From contig JBLFYM010000004.1 of the NCBI GenBank assembly GCA_047608975.1, positions 1 through 64,000 of the forward strand: a stretch of DNA of 64,000 bases, written 5' to 3'. Numbering within the stretch: position 1 is the first letter of the stretch; every line of letters starts with the position of its first letter. The notes beneath the pieces are model-generated. The model was not told where the DNA came from and did not search any database. It saw nothing but the letters and a program-made list of their open reading frames with translations. Both the position numbers and the translations under genes were made by a program. Below, piece by piece: positions 45,201 to 54,105 of this stretch. Origin of the DNA: GCA-2715965 sp047608975 (GTDB taxonomy: Bacteria; Verrucomicrobiota; Verrucomicrobiia; Limisphaerales; JAYPXF01).

Positions 45201-46111
45201 TTGGCCTCTTGGATTCCGTCCACGTAAATCTCCGTGTTCCGGGCACGTTTGACGATCACGACGGAATGCCATTGTCCATCGGCGATCGGAGTCCGGGTCA
45301 CCATGGCACCATGCCAACCGATGTCGTAGACCAAGCGCCCGCCCCGAATGAAAACCGCTTTCGCCTTGGGTGCCCATTTCCCCTTTACCGGGCTCTTCGA
45401 GAAAATCGTTCCGCCCGCTGGATGTCGGGTCTTGAAGCGCGAATAGAGGACAAAATGTTTGGCGTTAAGATCCGTTTTCTTGGACTCGCTTTCCGTCGCC
45501 ATGAAGCGCGCGACGCCGGTGCGAAAACTTCCCTTCACCTCCTCTGGGTTCTCTTTGATCGTATTTGAAAACCCTCCGGCGGATATCGCTTTTAGCTTCT
45601 GATCCGTCTGAACAGGCCGGCCGTCAATCCACGCGGATATCACTGGGGTATCCTTTTTGACATGCGTAAACGTCAGGTCCAACGAGTGCCAACGACCGTC
45701 AGCAACTGGTAGTCTGCCCTTACCTTTTCCCTCGATCTGACCATTCAGCCCCAGCAAATAGCGGCCGCTCAGATACAGACCCGCTCCCTGACGCGGTGTC
45801 TGGAATTCCAGATGCATCTCGTAGTTCGAAAACTGATGACGGGTGATGACGTCCTGCCCTCGACTGGACAGCAGAATTCCATCACGGAGCTGCCAGGTGG
45901 GAGCGGCATATCCGGGGCCACCAAACACGGAAGTCTCCCCCACGTCAGACGCGGGATCAAAGGCCTTCCAACAGGTCGTCGAATTACCCGCGAACAACGA
46001 AACCGCACCCGCCGGAATCGCTGGCGCTGCGGTAATTGGGGAGGAGGTGAAAAGACAGAATCCAGCAATCAGGACAGTAAGTTGCGCAGCACGGGAAAAC
46101 ATCCCCCGCAT
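42218..46111 (-). CDS. Giant secreted LamG / cytochrome c / propeller protein (DUF6797-like)
   Basis: A 1297-residue secreted protein. A signal peptide (about residues 1-29) is followed by a DUF1080-like jelly roll (30-200) and a LamG-like domain (215-345; WHSVVIVKRARNTEIYVDG). A cytochrome c domain carries haem motif CVNCH (Cys441, Cys444, His445). A middle region (about 520-830) resembles DUF6797 proteins. A dehydrogenase-like beta-propeller (about 840-1200; DGKIYVTCKDRLTRLHDLNNDG, NFDLQTDPAGNFYYAKAG) and a final beta domain complete it. Such PVC-type proteins are inferred to oxidise polysaccharide-derived sugars while bound to glycan; the exact activity is unknown. Confidence 0.88.
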   Translation of the reverse strand: MRGMFSRAAQLTVLIAGFCLFTSSPITAAPAIPAGAVSLFAGNSTTCWKAFDPASDVGETSVFGGPGYAAPTWQLRDGILLSSRGQDVITRHQFSNYEMHLEFQTPRQGAGLYLSGRYLLGLNGQIEGKGKGRLPVADGRWHSLDLTFTHVKKDTPVISAWIDGRPVQTDQKLKAISAGGFSNTIKENPEEVKGSFRTGVARFMATESESKKTDLNAKHFVLYSRFKTRHPAGGTIFSKSPVKGKWAPKAKAVFIRGGRLVYDIGWHGAMVTRTPIADGQWHSVVIVKRARNTEIYVDGIQEAKQRDFGEPDVDTHRLKVGAASPNFGFDFRGLIAEVRVYNRSVGSNEAEKLGNTGMLPGKAPEFSWETDDLPADDSRANLEFASLEGVNGPIRLTAGNSGARFRNIWIRPLGTVAHAEVLKGMGKDNFANGQRIYEGLCVNCHGKDGITPSLPISRAFGKGDLKFGTDPYSLYRTLTHGNGNMAAQTWMTEQERYDVIHFIRERFMKPMHPAYKPLTPEYLANLPRKISADLGAGRTQMVRDFGPALASQFERTAESALTLALGGNTSVAYDLHTMNLLSVWDGGFLNVDDTQHMKLRGEGVPRPGGKVNEGLRHWAWGHDGSLDYPTNNLLPRGPLPGGWMEYHGRYLNGSKAILSYSIDGRRVLESPQKQPGFPALIHSLEISPGKALRLCIGRGVLAEDNFAGVSQLDAPVHSWDGNERRVPGNVLAVGELLGSKPGRFVAASVVGDNAGLSWHVDSRYRLILDIPASGETTKIDVLRFAGTGEPALQSFAGLARHRKDSPVANQLASLTKGGPLRWPEVLETDGELGSEASAYTLDTLKIPESNPWNSWFRTAALDFFEDGRMVLTTHGGDVWIVSGIDKNLDSLKWKRFAAGLYEPFGVRVVDGKIYVTCKDRLTRLHDLNNDGEADFYESFSADTDVSFFFHAFNFDLQTDPAGNFYYAKAGQYTDHALPGAIIKVSPDGKKREVYCTGFRTPNGMGMTPEGFPTVSDNQGSWMPASKVSLTRPGGFYGYVQTHARPGGWAPDGGQIDHKKVIPPKTFDQPIIWMPQEFDNSSGGQLWVDDERWGPLSGRLLHTSFGKGWMFYFMIQDFGDVAQSAIVRLPLDFQTGIHRARVNPKDGQVYAVGLNGWNGGGRPGLGDGGIQRVRFTGRDVNVITGMRVRPLGLELSFNFKLDPRIATNPKSYELEQWNYKWQASYGSAQWSVKNPSTKGHDTVDISRVTLSKDGQGVFLEIPGIQPVNQIHAKLSLKTAKGETFKEEMYLTINRVPER

Positions 46112-46177
46112 TACGCGGCAACCACTCGATCAGAACAAGTCGTTTTGGTGAAACCAACACGCGGGTCCCCAAACAAA

Positions 46178-46202
46178 AGCAGCAGCGAACGTGAGTGAGC
46201 AG
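46178..46202. repeat. Single arm of the REP-like repeat
   Basis: GCAGCAGCGAACGTGAGTGA and the next bases GCAG match the arm at 10355-10379 with two or three changes. It lies in the 118-base gap between two leftward genes. No paired arm is evident. Confidence 0.45.
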
Positions 46203-46229
46203 CCGCCAGTGAAGGAATAGTAACCGTCC

Positions 46230-47270
46230 TCAGCGCGACGAGGAACGTCCGCCAAAGTTGTCAAAGCGCGCGCGGAACGACTGATCAGGGGTGATCGGTC
46301 GAACGCGCTTCAAAGGTGTGCGAGCAACGCTCAACGCCTGCATGAGCAGATCCATTTCGGAGTATTTGCTGTAATCCGGCGGCACTTCAAAGCTTGAGGA
46401 CGGAGGCGATCCCAACTGATACGCCTTGAAGCGGACGATGATGGACGATTGCTCCCGTTGAAACTTGAGAAACTCCGGTTGATCCCGCGTGTTCGGATTT
46501 GCCCACCATTCCACCGTCACGATTTCGCCAGTGTTGTAGACCATGTCCAAATCAAACTTGCTGTAGAGTTTCCCGTGAATCGTATCTTCGCCCGAAATCC
46601 GGGAGGCAACGCGAATCAGCCCAGGCACGTCTGGCAGCGGCAGCGGATAGTTGACGTAAGCCTTCATCCCCGGCACCAACACGGTGTAGGTGCTGAGCTT
46701 GGGGATCGTGACGGTGACCAGCTGGTTGATACCGATCTGTCGCATCGTGGCAAACCTGTCATCCGCCCTGAGCCCCTCCTCAACCCGCCGAAGATCGATA
46801 TCGGAACGAATCTGTTCTCCCAAAACACTTAACGTAAACGGCAGCGAACGGATATCCGGATTTCCGTCAACGGTGCTGTGAATTTCGATAATGCCAGCCG
46901 CGGAAAAGTCTTTGAGTGCCTGCAGCAGTTTCGCCAATGCACAATCGAGATTGATCGGACGCTCGGTTTTAAGAACCTTGACCGTTTGAGTGGGCAACTG
47001 AACGGGGGGTTCCTGGTAGTTGCGGGGAACCGTCAGCGGGCTTTGCGGTCGGGCGGGAACGCGACTGGCCTGGGAAGGAGGAAACGTTCGTGCCGGCGTG
47101 GCCGGTCGGGGCGGGAATGCGTAACCGGTGACCGGCGGGCGGGGCGGCACTGGGCGTTTGAACGTGGAGCCAGGCTGGGGCGTCAGAAACTGCCCGAAAG
47201 AAATCACCACGGACAACTGCCACACCACCAAGGCAAGAAAGACATACTCTGTGAACAACCGGCGTTTCAT
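46230..47270 (-). CDS. Proline-rich exported protein of unknown function
   Basis: From the ATG at 47270 the protein has 346 residues. A signal peptide or anchor (VFLALVVWQLSVVISFGQ) is followed by a proline- and arginine-rich stretch of about 65 residues (PRPPVTG, PPRPATPARTFPP) and then a globular domain without a family I recognise (LPDVPGLIRVASRISGEDTI, TVEWWANPNTRDQPEF). The proline-rich part may span the cell wall. The gene stands alone, 89 bp past the stop side of the kinase gene. I do not assign a function. Confidence 0.7.
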   Translation of the reverse strand: MKRRLFTEYVFLALVVWQLSVVISFGQFLTPQPGSTFKRPVPPRPPVTGYAFPPRPATPARTFPPSQASRVPARPQSPLTVPRNYQEPPVQLPTQTVKVLKTERPINLDCALAKLLQALKDFSAAGIIEIHSTVDGNPDIRSLPFTLSVLGEQIRSDIDLRRVEEGLRADDRFATMRQIGINQLVTVTIPKLSTYTVLVPGMKAYVNYPLPLPDVPGLIRVASRISGEDTIHGKLYSKFDLDMVYNTGEIVTVEWWANPNTRDQPEFLKFQREQSSIIVRFKAYQLGSPPSSSFEVPPDYSKYSEMDLLMQALSVARTPLKRVRPITPDQSFRARFDNFGGRSSSR

Positions 47271-47406
47271 CTTATTCCGGATGATAAAAACCCCAATCTC
47301 GCGAAACCACCAGCACAAATCCCTCAGGTAAAACGGAATGAATGCAATTCAGTCTGAGTGCCGTAAACCACGCGAAAGCCCGCAATTAACCTCCGGGAGA
47401 GGCCGA

Positions 47407-49053
47407 TTATCCGTTTGCCCATTTGGGTTCGTTCTTCAGCCACCATTGATCGCCGTCCTGCTTTGACCAGTCGCCACACTTTTCACAGGCAACCAGAGCG
47501 GCATCCAGTGCTTCGACATCCTGAAACCGATCCTCCGGTTTCTTCTCGAGACATCTAATAATCACGGTTTCCAGGTCGACCGGAATGGAAGGTTCGATTT
47601 CCGTCGGGCGACGCGCCCTGTCACGGGCGTGGGCGATCATGATCTCCATCTTTTTCTTGCCGGTGAACGGGGCTGATCCGGTAAGCAGCTGGTAGGCTGA
47701 AACGCCCAACGAGTAGATGTCGGACCGGCCGTCAATTTCATCCTCTGCATTCACCTGCTCGGGTGACATGAAAAGCGGGGAGCCCTTGACCTCGCCGGCC
47801 ATGGACACCTCGATGCTGGATTCATCGGCTTCCTGTCCGGCCTGTTTGACCAGGCCAAAATCGAGCAGCTTGACCACGTCCCAGATGTTGCCTCGCTTGG
47901 TGAGAAATACATTCGCCGGTTTGATATCCCGGTGGATCAGGCCGGAAGCGTGAGCCTCGGAGAGGGCGGCACAAATCTGTCGGAGGATATGAATGACGCG
48001 GGAGGCAGGCTGGCGTCCGTGTTGACCGAGCAGTTCAGCCAGATTCAATCCGGGAAGAAGTTCCATCACATAGTAAAACCGGCCGTCCGTAGTGTGCCCG
48101 TAGTCGTAGATCTCCACCGTGTTCCAGTGCGACAGCTTGGCGGTGGAACGGACTTCCCGTTCAAAGCGGCGCAGGGCGACGCTGTTGGCGGCGGCATCCG
48201 GGTTGATGAATTTGATGGCGCAGGGGCGCTTTAGCAGGAGATGTTCCGCCAGGTGAACTTCTCCCATGCCGCCTTCGCCCAGTTTTTCGATCAATTGATA
48301 TTGGCCGAACCGTTTGGCATCGAACGCCTCCTGGCGCATGGAATGAATCACGTGGGCGCCGTAAGTCGCCGCGAAGGCCGCGAAAAAAGGCAGGGGTAGC
48401 AGGAGACCGAACTCATCCGCACTTAGCGCATCAGCCACTTCGGGATACCGGAGCCGCAGATTCCACAGCATGACGAAGGGAACACAGGCGATGCCCGGAA
48501 AAATCAGGGCCGCCACTCTCCACGTGTGCGGAATCAGCATGGCGTAGACCAGAATCAGTACGGAAGGAACCGAAACACTAAGCATTTTGAGGGCGATGAC
48601 AGAGGGAACATCGCCGCGCTCGGCGTAGAAGCGGATTGCTCCACAAAAGATGGCATCCAGTTCAAAAAAGATCCCTATCACCACAATGGCTTCAAACAGG
48701 CGGAGTTTCGGCAGCGTGAAGCACTTGGAACAACGAAGCAGGAGCAAAACTCCAAGCATTCCCAAAAATGAAACCGGCTGCAGATAGCTGATGGGAATGG
48801 AGGGAGCGATCAGGTGTCGGACGCTGCCAATAACTTGGGCGCAAAGGATGACCAGAGTGAAGGAGCGCAGCCTCGAAAGCAGCAGATTCCGGGTTTCATC
48901 CGAGAGCGTCGCCTTGTGATCCACACACTCGACCGGTGCGTGCGAAGGGGTTTTGTTCCACTGTATAGCTGGCTTCGCTCCATCTGCGTCAGAGGAGGGC
49001 AGCGTTGCGTCAGGATCAGTTTCCTCGGCGGTGACGTATTTTTCAGTGCTCAT
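47407..49053 (-). CDS. Serine/threonine protein kinase with N-terminal membrane domain
   Basis: From the ATG at 49053 the protein has 548 residues. The first 45 or so are polar, then about six or seven transmembrane helices (65-240) precede a complete Hanks-type kinase. The kinase has the glycine loop GEGGMGEV (259-266), Lys281 in AIKFI, HRDIKPAN with catalytic Asp376, DFG with Asp398, and SPEQ. Bacterial kinases usually carry membrane helices after the kinase, not before. It probably signals from the membrane to cytoplasmic targets. An upstream in-frame ATG at 49101 adds 16 residues. Confidence 0.92.
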   Translation of the reverse strand: MSTEKYVTAEETDPDATLPSSDADGAKPAIQWNKTPSHAPVECVDHKATLSDETRNLLLSRLRSFTLVILCAQVIGSVRHLIAPSIPISYLQPVSFLGMLGVLLLLRCSKCFTLPKLRLFEAIVVIGIFFELDAIFCGAIRFYAERGDVPSVIALKMLSVSVPSVLILVYAMLIPHTWRVAALIFPGIACVPFVMLWNLRLRYPEVADALSADEFGLLLPLPFFAAFAATYGAHVIHSMRQEAFDAKRFGQYQLIEKLGEGGMGEVHLAEHLLLKRPCAIKFINPDAAANSVALRRFEREVRSTAKLSHWNTVEIYDYGHTTDGRFYYVMELLPGLNLAELLGQHGRQPASRVIHILRQICAALSEAHASGLIHRDIKPANVFLTKRGNIWDVVKLLDFGLVKQAGQEADESSIEVSMAGEVKGSPLFMSPEQVNAEDEIDGRSDIYSLGVSAYQLLTGSAPFTGKKKMEIMIAHARDRARRPTEIEPSIPVDLETVIIRCLEKKPEDRFQDVEALDAALVACEKCGDWSKQDGDQWWLKNEPKWANG

Positions 49054-49211
49054 GTTTGCGGGACGGCCCGGCAATTCGCAAACAGTGTTGGTTCTCTCCA
49101 AAATGTCCAGACGGAGAATCTGGACATTGTTTGACTGATGGTCGACGCAAGCAATCGAAGGATCACCGCGTCTGCCGAGCGAACTCAGTCAGGCGCGGCG
49201 ATCTCGGGCCT

Positions 49212-50042
49212 TCAGTTCACCGAAACGGTAAATGAGTTTTTCACCAGACCGTTCGATTCGAGGAAGGATTTCAGCGAACCATAGGAGGCGGTCTGTAGAC
49301 CGGAAGGGTCCCTGTCCTGCTGACTGATACCGGTGACAAACCCGCTCCCGATCGACTTGAACAATCCGAGCCTGATTGGGGCCGGCTGGAAGTAGGCGCG
49401 CATATTCTCATAGATCCGCGCGCGATCATCGGTCTGGTAGATCGCGGCAAAGCAGAGCTTGACGGTGTGCGTGACGCAGTTGTCGTAGCGATCGACCCAG
49501 GGATTGGTGAGCACGTTGTAGTCGGGATTGTGCATTTTCTGGTATACCGGCGAACGAATGACAGCCAGGAGGCGTTTCTGAAGATCGTCAGTCGGCACGC
49601 AGATCGCGACGTCGGATTCCACGATCCCCGCAGCGAAGTCGTAGGTGAAATCCTGCGCGAGATAACTGCGATCATTCCACCCTTCGTCGCCCTGGAAGAG
49701 ATTGTAAACCGTGTAGGTGTAGGCAACCGTGCCGTCCGGCGTTTCCACGGGTTCGAATACCGTGAGTGCCACATGGGTGTAGCGGATTCCATTTGGCAGC
49801 TCTGCCCGAGACCGCCCGGCCCGGGCAATGATTGCCACATTGACCTTCTCCTGGTCGAGACGATCGTTGATTCGCTGGGAGAAGCTACGGATCGGCGCTT
49901 CTCCGTACTTTTCGGATCCGCTTTTGCTCGCCTCGCTGCCTCCGGCGGCGGCCGAAACGGCGAGGATTGCCTGAGTGACGAGGATGAGCGTGGACACACT
50001 GAGGTGACGGAGATTTGATTTCATAGGGAGAGCACTTTTCAT
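49212..50042 (-). CDS. DUF2145-like exported protein
   Basis: A 276-residue protein with a signal peptide (about residues 8-33 if the ATG at 50042 is used; the ATG at 50024 gives a shorter one). VNVAIIARAGRSRAELPNGI, then IRYTHVALTVFEPVET and MHNPDYNVLTNPWVDRYDNC, match the pattern of DUF2145: an 'ARxG' strand, 'YSHVGF'-like strand with His, then 'HDPxYSVIANP' with a Cys or Asn. This suggests a papain- or NlpC-like fold with His and Cys (Cys in DNCVTHT), but its activity is unknown. It follows the small secreted protein gene by 8 bp. Confidence 0.72.
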   Translation of the reverse strand: MKSALPMKSNLRHLSVSTLILVTQAILAVSAAAGGSEASKSGSEKYGEAPIRSFSQRINDRLDQEKVNVAIIARAGRSRAELPNGIRYTHVALTVFEPVETPDGTVAYTYTVYNLFQGDEGWNDRSYLAQDFTYDFAAGIVESDVAICVPTDDLQKRLLAVIRSPVYQKMHNPDYNVLTNPWVDRYDNCVTHTVKLCFAAIYQTDDRARIYENMRAYFQPAPIRLGLFKSIGSGFVTGISQQDRDPSGLQTASYGSLKSFLESNGLVKNSFTVSVN

Positions 50043-50050
50043 CGTTGGGA

Positions 50051-50464
50051 TTAGTTGGGATTGGTTTGCTTGAGCGCTTCGGCCGGCGAGAGATCCTTGG
50101 GCCGCCCGGCGGATTTTTTCAATTTGGGCAACCCGATCTTGCGATCGAGCGGGGGACTCTTGGCAGGGTCACCGGTGACCGCATCCCACAAGCTGTTGGC
50201 GGTCTTGCCTGAATGTTTAACTGAAGCACCAACCCCGGTGGAGATACCGCCGCTCATCCAGACCGGAACGGCGACGACGCCGGACACCAGTCTCACGGAA
50301 CCGGCGAAAGAGTGGCCCGCGGAGAGGAGCAGGTGTCGTGGAACTGCGGCGGAATGTTTGACCGATTTCGCCGCGTCAACGGAAACAGGCTTGGACTGGG
50401 CGAGGGCAGGCAGGGACGTCAGACTGACGACCGCTGCGAGGGATAGGAGGGTAGTTTTTTTCAT
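50051..50464 (-). CDS. Small exported protein of unknown function
   Basis: From the ATG at 50464 the protein has 137 residues with a clear signal peptide (MKKTTLLSLAAVVSLTSLPA, cleaved near ALAQS). The mature part is Ser-, Val- and Lys-rich (VKHSAAVPRHLLLSAGHSFA), with a Gly/Val patch that could insert in a membrane. It lies 8 bp upstream of the DUF2145-like gene and is probably co-transcribed, so the two may act together. Not recognised as a known family. Confidence 0.7.
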   Translation of the reverse strand: MKKTTLLSLAAVVSLTSLPALAQSKPVSVDAAKSVKHSAAVPRHLLLSAGHSFAGSVRLVSGVVAVPVWMSGGISTGVGASVKHSGKTANSLWDAVTGDPAKSPPLDRKIGLPKLKKSAGRPKDLSPAEALKQTNPN

Positions 50465-50653
50465 AGCGACAACAGCGTGGCGCATGTTGCCGGGGCGCGT
50501 TAATCGTTATACCCAATGGAGGTATCGGCTGGCGTGATGGTGCGTTTCGGGCCGCGCAGGGGTAGAATCTGACGAATCGATTGGATCGAATGGGTGATGC
50601 AAAATTGACAAGTCGGAAGGATCTTTCATGGTCGTGAGCATATCCATTCTGTG

Positions 50654-52609
50654 ATGAAACCAATTCTGTTCCTGCTCCTTATTCTTCCTTTTGCCACCCG
50701 CGGTCTGGAGCCCCAACGGCTTGCTGATTTTCAACGGGTGGTCGTCGCGAGCGATGCCTTGTCAGTAGCGACAGCGGCGGCGAAGGAACTGGCTCACTAC
50801 GTCGGTGTGATCACGGATCGGGAGTTGCCGGTGGTATCGCTAAGCGGGTTCGATCAATCGGAGGCCAGCGGGTTGAGTTTCTTTGTCGGGCAGAAAGCGG
50901 CAGCGCAAGTCTTGGGTCACGATCCGTCGCCTTGGAAACTGGAGGAGTGGTTGCTGAAAACCGTTCCGGCTGGAGTGGTGCTTGCCGGACACGATGAGAA
51001 GGGAAGCCCGTGGTCCAGCTCAACCGCGGCGGGTTCAATGCTCGCCGTCTATACCCTGCTGGATGACTACCTGGGCGTGCGCTGGTTCTGGCCCGGTGAA
51101 TTTGGTGAGCATGTTCCCCGGAAACCGGAGGCGATTTTGCCGGTCTTTGATGTCAGGACAAATCCGGCCTTTGAGATCCGCAATGTGAGTCTCGGTTACT
51201 CCAGCATTTACCACACGAAGACCTTCAACGATGCGAGTCGGAGGTGGGTGCGACGCAACCGTCTCGGTTGGGTGCGTTCGGCCGTGTTCGGTCACAGCTG
51301 GTTTGACGCCTTCAATCTGCGGAACGATGAATCGTTCAAGACGCACCCGGAATGGTTCGCGCTGGTGAACGGCAAGCGACGTCCGCCGCAGCTATGCACG
51401 ACGCATCCGGAGGTGATTGATCGGATGGTGGCGCATGTGCTGAACGGGAAGCAGGACATCAGGCATATCTCACCCAGCGACGGCGGCGGCTTCTGCGAAT
51501 GTGAGCGCTGCCGCGCGCTCGATGTGCCGGGCCTCCTCAGCTACGACGGAAAAACGGTGCAGTTGAGTGACCGCATTTTCACCTATGCCAACGAGATCGC
51601 CCGCCGGGTAAGGGAGGCCAATCCAGAGAAGGGCTGCGGGATGTTTGCCTATACCTTCTACAACCGGCCGCCGCAAAACATTAAGAAACTGGAACCGAAT
51701 CTGTATCTCTCGTTTGTCTATCAGAGTGCCGCACATCGGGATCCGGAACACCTGAAGTTGTGGCGCGAGTCCGTCGCCGGCTGGCAAAAGATCGGCGCAA
51801 AAATGGTGGTCCGTGAGGGCTGGGGAAACCACTACTACCACGGAATGCATTTCCTGCATTACCACCAGATCATTGACAACCTGGCCGAGGCGCACCGGCT
51901 CGGTTTTGTGGCAGCCTATGGTGAAGGCAGCAAAAACTTCGCCTCGATGGCACCTAACTACTGGGCGCTGACGCGGATGATGTGGGACCCCGCCCGGGAT
52001 ACAAAGAATCTCATGCGTGATTTCTATCAGTCGGCATACGGACCGGTCGCGGCCGAAATGCAGGCCTTCTTCGAAACCTACAGTGACGCCTTGGATGACA
52101 ATTGGGCGAAACGCGATCGCCACGTCGATACCACGGGTATCGCTTATGCGAACGTGATCGCCGCCTGGAACCGGCTCATCCCACCGGCAGCTGTGAAACG
52201 CGCCGAAGCCCACCTGCGGACGGCGGAGCGCAAGGCTCCTCCCGGCGAATATGCCAACCGGGTCCGCTTTCATCGCCATGGACAAGACTACACGCGGACA
52301 ATGCTGGAGTGTTTGGGACACTACCGCGAACTGGCGATCCTCGGGTTGAAGATGGATTTCTTCTCCACGATTTTCACCGAACATCGCGACGATCCTCAGG
52401 CTCGTGCAGCCATTCTGAAGAAAGCCTACGCCGCCGGTGAACGGCGCGAGAGACTCCTTCTGGCACATCGGGATTGGGCGGGACCCGATGAAGGCCTCTA
52501 CGCCTTCACAAATGATCGTGGGCTTCGCCGATGGCACAGCAACGTAAAGAAGGCCTTGGATATCGATCACCCCACCGCATTGACCAAGGAATTGCTACGA
52601 GCGAAATGA
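50654..52609 (+). CDS. DUF4838 protein (alpha-glucuronidase-like)
   Basis: From the ATG at 50654 the protein has 651 residues with a signal peptide (about 1-16, MKPILFLLLILPFATRG). An N-terminal alpha-glucuronidase-like segment (AAKELAHYVGVITDRELPVV) is followed by the DUF4838 region (GVRWFWPGEFGEHVPRKPEA, EWFALVNGKRRPPQLCTTHP, SPSDGGGFCECERC, GMFAYTFYNRPPQN). DUF4838 is related to family GH67/GH115 glycosidases and probably acts on a glucuronate- or hexosamine-containing glycan outside the cell; the activity is unproven. Its stop codon overlaps the next start (ATGA), beginning a chain of coupled genes. Confidence 0.9.
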   Translation: MKPILFLLLILPFATRGLEPQRLADFQRVVVASDALSVATAAAKELAHYVGVITDRELPVVSLSGFDQSEASGLSFFVGQKAAAQVLGHDPSPWKLEEWLLKTVPAGVVLAGHDEKGSPWSSSTAAGSMLAVYTLLDDYLGVRWFWPGEFGEHVPRKPEAILPVFDVRTNPAFEIRNVSLGYSSIYHTKTFNDASRRWVRRNRLGWVRSAVFGHSWFDAFNLRNDESFKTHPEWFALVNGKRRPPQLCTTHPEVIDRMVAHVLNGKQDIRHISPSDGGGFCECERCRALDVPGLLSYDGKTVQLSDRIFTYANEIARRVREANPEKGCGMFAYTFYNRPPQNIKKLEPNLYLSFVYQSAAHRDPEHLKLWRESVAGWQKIGAKMVVREGWGNHYYHGMHFLHYHQIIDNLAEAHRLGFVAAYGEGSKNFASMAPNYWALTRMMWDPARDTKNLMRDFYQSAYGPVAAEMQAFFETYSDALDDNWAKRDRHVDTTGIAYANVIAAWNRLIPPAAVKRAEAHLRTAERKAPPGEYANRVRFHRHGQDYTRTMLECLGHYRELAILGLKMDFFSTIFTEHRDDPQARAAILKKAYAAGERRERLLLAHRDWAGPDEGLYAFTNDRGLRRWHSNVKKALDIDHPTALTKELLRAK

Positions 52610-54105
52610 CCATGGATTCCACTCTTCATCCCGTTTGTCAGCCTCGTCTTCGCGCGGCCGCGTCGGAATTCGAGATCGCCCCCGAGGCGAATACGGTTAC
52701 GGATGTTCGCACGGGGGCGAAGGCGACCGAGATTGTCTCCGGATTGAAGACAACCGTGACCTTGCTCGAAGATGGCGAGACTCGGGTCTGTCTGATCACG
52801 ACGCATTTCGGTCCTTCAATTCCCGTCAATGTCAGCCGCTTGTTCCGGGAAACGATCGCGGATGATCTTGGGATTTCAGTTTCCCGCGTGCTGCTTTTTA
52901 CTTCGCACAATCACTGCAGTGTCGCTTTCGCCGCGAACGGCGTCCTGGCCTACAACTCATACTGCTCCGAAGTTCCAGCGCCGAAACTCCTCCCGATCGG
53001 TGAGGAATTTCTGGCGACTCTACGCCGCCATGTCGCCGCGTTGCCGGCCAGGCTGGAGGCGGTGACAGTGTGGCGGACCGAAGGCTGCGTGAATGGGATC
53101 ACCTACCATCGCAAGGGACGGCGCGCAGATGGAACGACGTATTTTGTGAGGGAAGAAGATCGGCAACTGCTCGGTGATGATTACCAGGGCGATGTCGATT
53201 CACAGGCGCCCTTGATCGTGCTCAAAAACGAAGCCGGGCGGGTCGTCGCCGGACTGGCGCAATTCACCGGTCATCCGGTAACTGCCTTTCATCCCGAGAA
53301 GACGATCGTATTCGGCGAATGGCCGCAGGTCGCCTGCGATCTCGTCAGTGAAAATCTGGGCGCAGGTGAATCCGTTCCGGTCGGCTTTCTGCAAGGCTGT
53401 GCCGGGGACGTGAACTCAAAGGAACTCCTGTCTGGGAAGGTGGCGCTCTCAAAGAAATTTGGCGAAATCTTGGGAGCGGGCTATTGCGAGGCGCTGAACG
53501 AACTAAAGCCGTCTCGGCGTGACGGCCTCGCGATCGAAGTTGAGACGGTGAAACTCCCACTCGCTCCCCTACCCCCTCGCGAAGAACTGGACGGGGAGAT
53601 GGAGGAGATGACCGATTTCATACGGCGGGCAGAAGCTGGAGACGAAGACACCTTGCTCTGCGTTGGGCAAAATTTCCCCCGCAAGCTCTCACCGAAGTTT
53701 CGTGCCTGGCTGGTTGGCATCGTGAAACCTTGGAACGAGTGGGCCTTGGACTTACACGAACAGGACAAAGTCGATTCCGTTCCCATATATTTGGAATTGG
53801 AAATCGCCGTACTCAGAGTCGGGGACATCGGCATCGTGGGGCTGCCCTGCGAGCCGTTTCAGAATATCGGCCGCCAGATCCGGAGTGGATCTCCGTTTCC
53901 TCTGACCATTCCCTGCGGCTACCTGAACGTCTCTCACGGCTACATCACCGATTCCGAGAACACCGGCGATGGCGAATACATGAGCGCCCACTATCGCTAC
54001 ACCAAATTTCGGCCACCGCTTGCCAAACCCGCTGGCGATGTGCTTGCTGACGCCGCCCTAAGAATCCTCAAGCGTTTTTCAGACAAGAACCCCGATGCCT
54101 CCTGA
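52606..54105 (+). CDS. Neutral/alkaline ceramidase-like protein
   Basis: The protein has 499 residues from the ATG at 52606, which overlaps the preceding stop codon by 4 bp; a second ATG lies at 52612. SHNHC (zinc ligands) and GFLQGCAGDVNSKE (the FLQGNxGDVNP block of ceramidases) point to the neutral/alkaline non-lysosomal ceramidase family, as does VGLPCEPFQNIGRQIR. There is no obvious signal peptide, so it may act in the cytoplasm. Ceramidases split the amide of ceramide; many PVC relatives sit in glycan-degradation contexts with unknown substrate. The cysteine in 'QGCAGD' replaces the usual Asn. Confidence 0.85.
   Translation: MTMDSTLHPVCQPRLRAAASEFEIAPEANTVTDVRTGAKATEIVSGLKTTVTLLEDGETRVCLITTHFGPSIPVNVSRLFRETIADDLGISVSRVLLFTSHNHCSVAFAANGVLAYNSYCSEVPAPKLLPIGEEFLATLRRHVAALPARLEAVTVWRTEGCVNGITYHRKGRRADGTTYFVREEDRQLLGDDYQGDVDSQAPLIVLKNEAGRVVAGLAQFTGHPVTAFHPEKTIVFGEWPQVACDLVSENLGAGESVPVGFLQGCAGDVNSKELLSGKVALSKKFGEILGAGYCEALNELKPSRRDGLAIEVETVKLPLAPLPPREELDGEMEEMTDFIRRAEAGDEDTLLCVGQNFPRKLSPKFRAWLVGIVKPWNEWALDLHEQDKVDSVPIYLELEIAVLRVGDIGIVGLPCEPFQNIGRQIRSGSPFPLTIPCGYLNVSHGYITDSENTGDGEYMSAHYRYTKFRPPLAKPAGDVLADAALRILKRFSDKNPDAS

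Noticed and set aside
51470..52570. A 366-codon open frame on the minus strand
   Set aside because: It is antisense to the DUF4838 gene, which has clear family motifs in frame.
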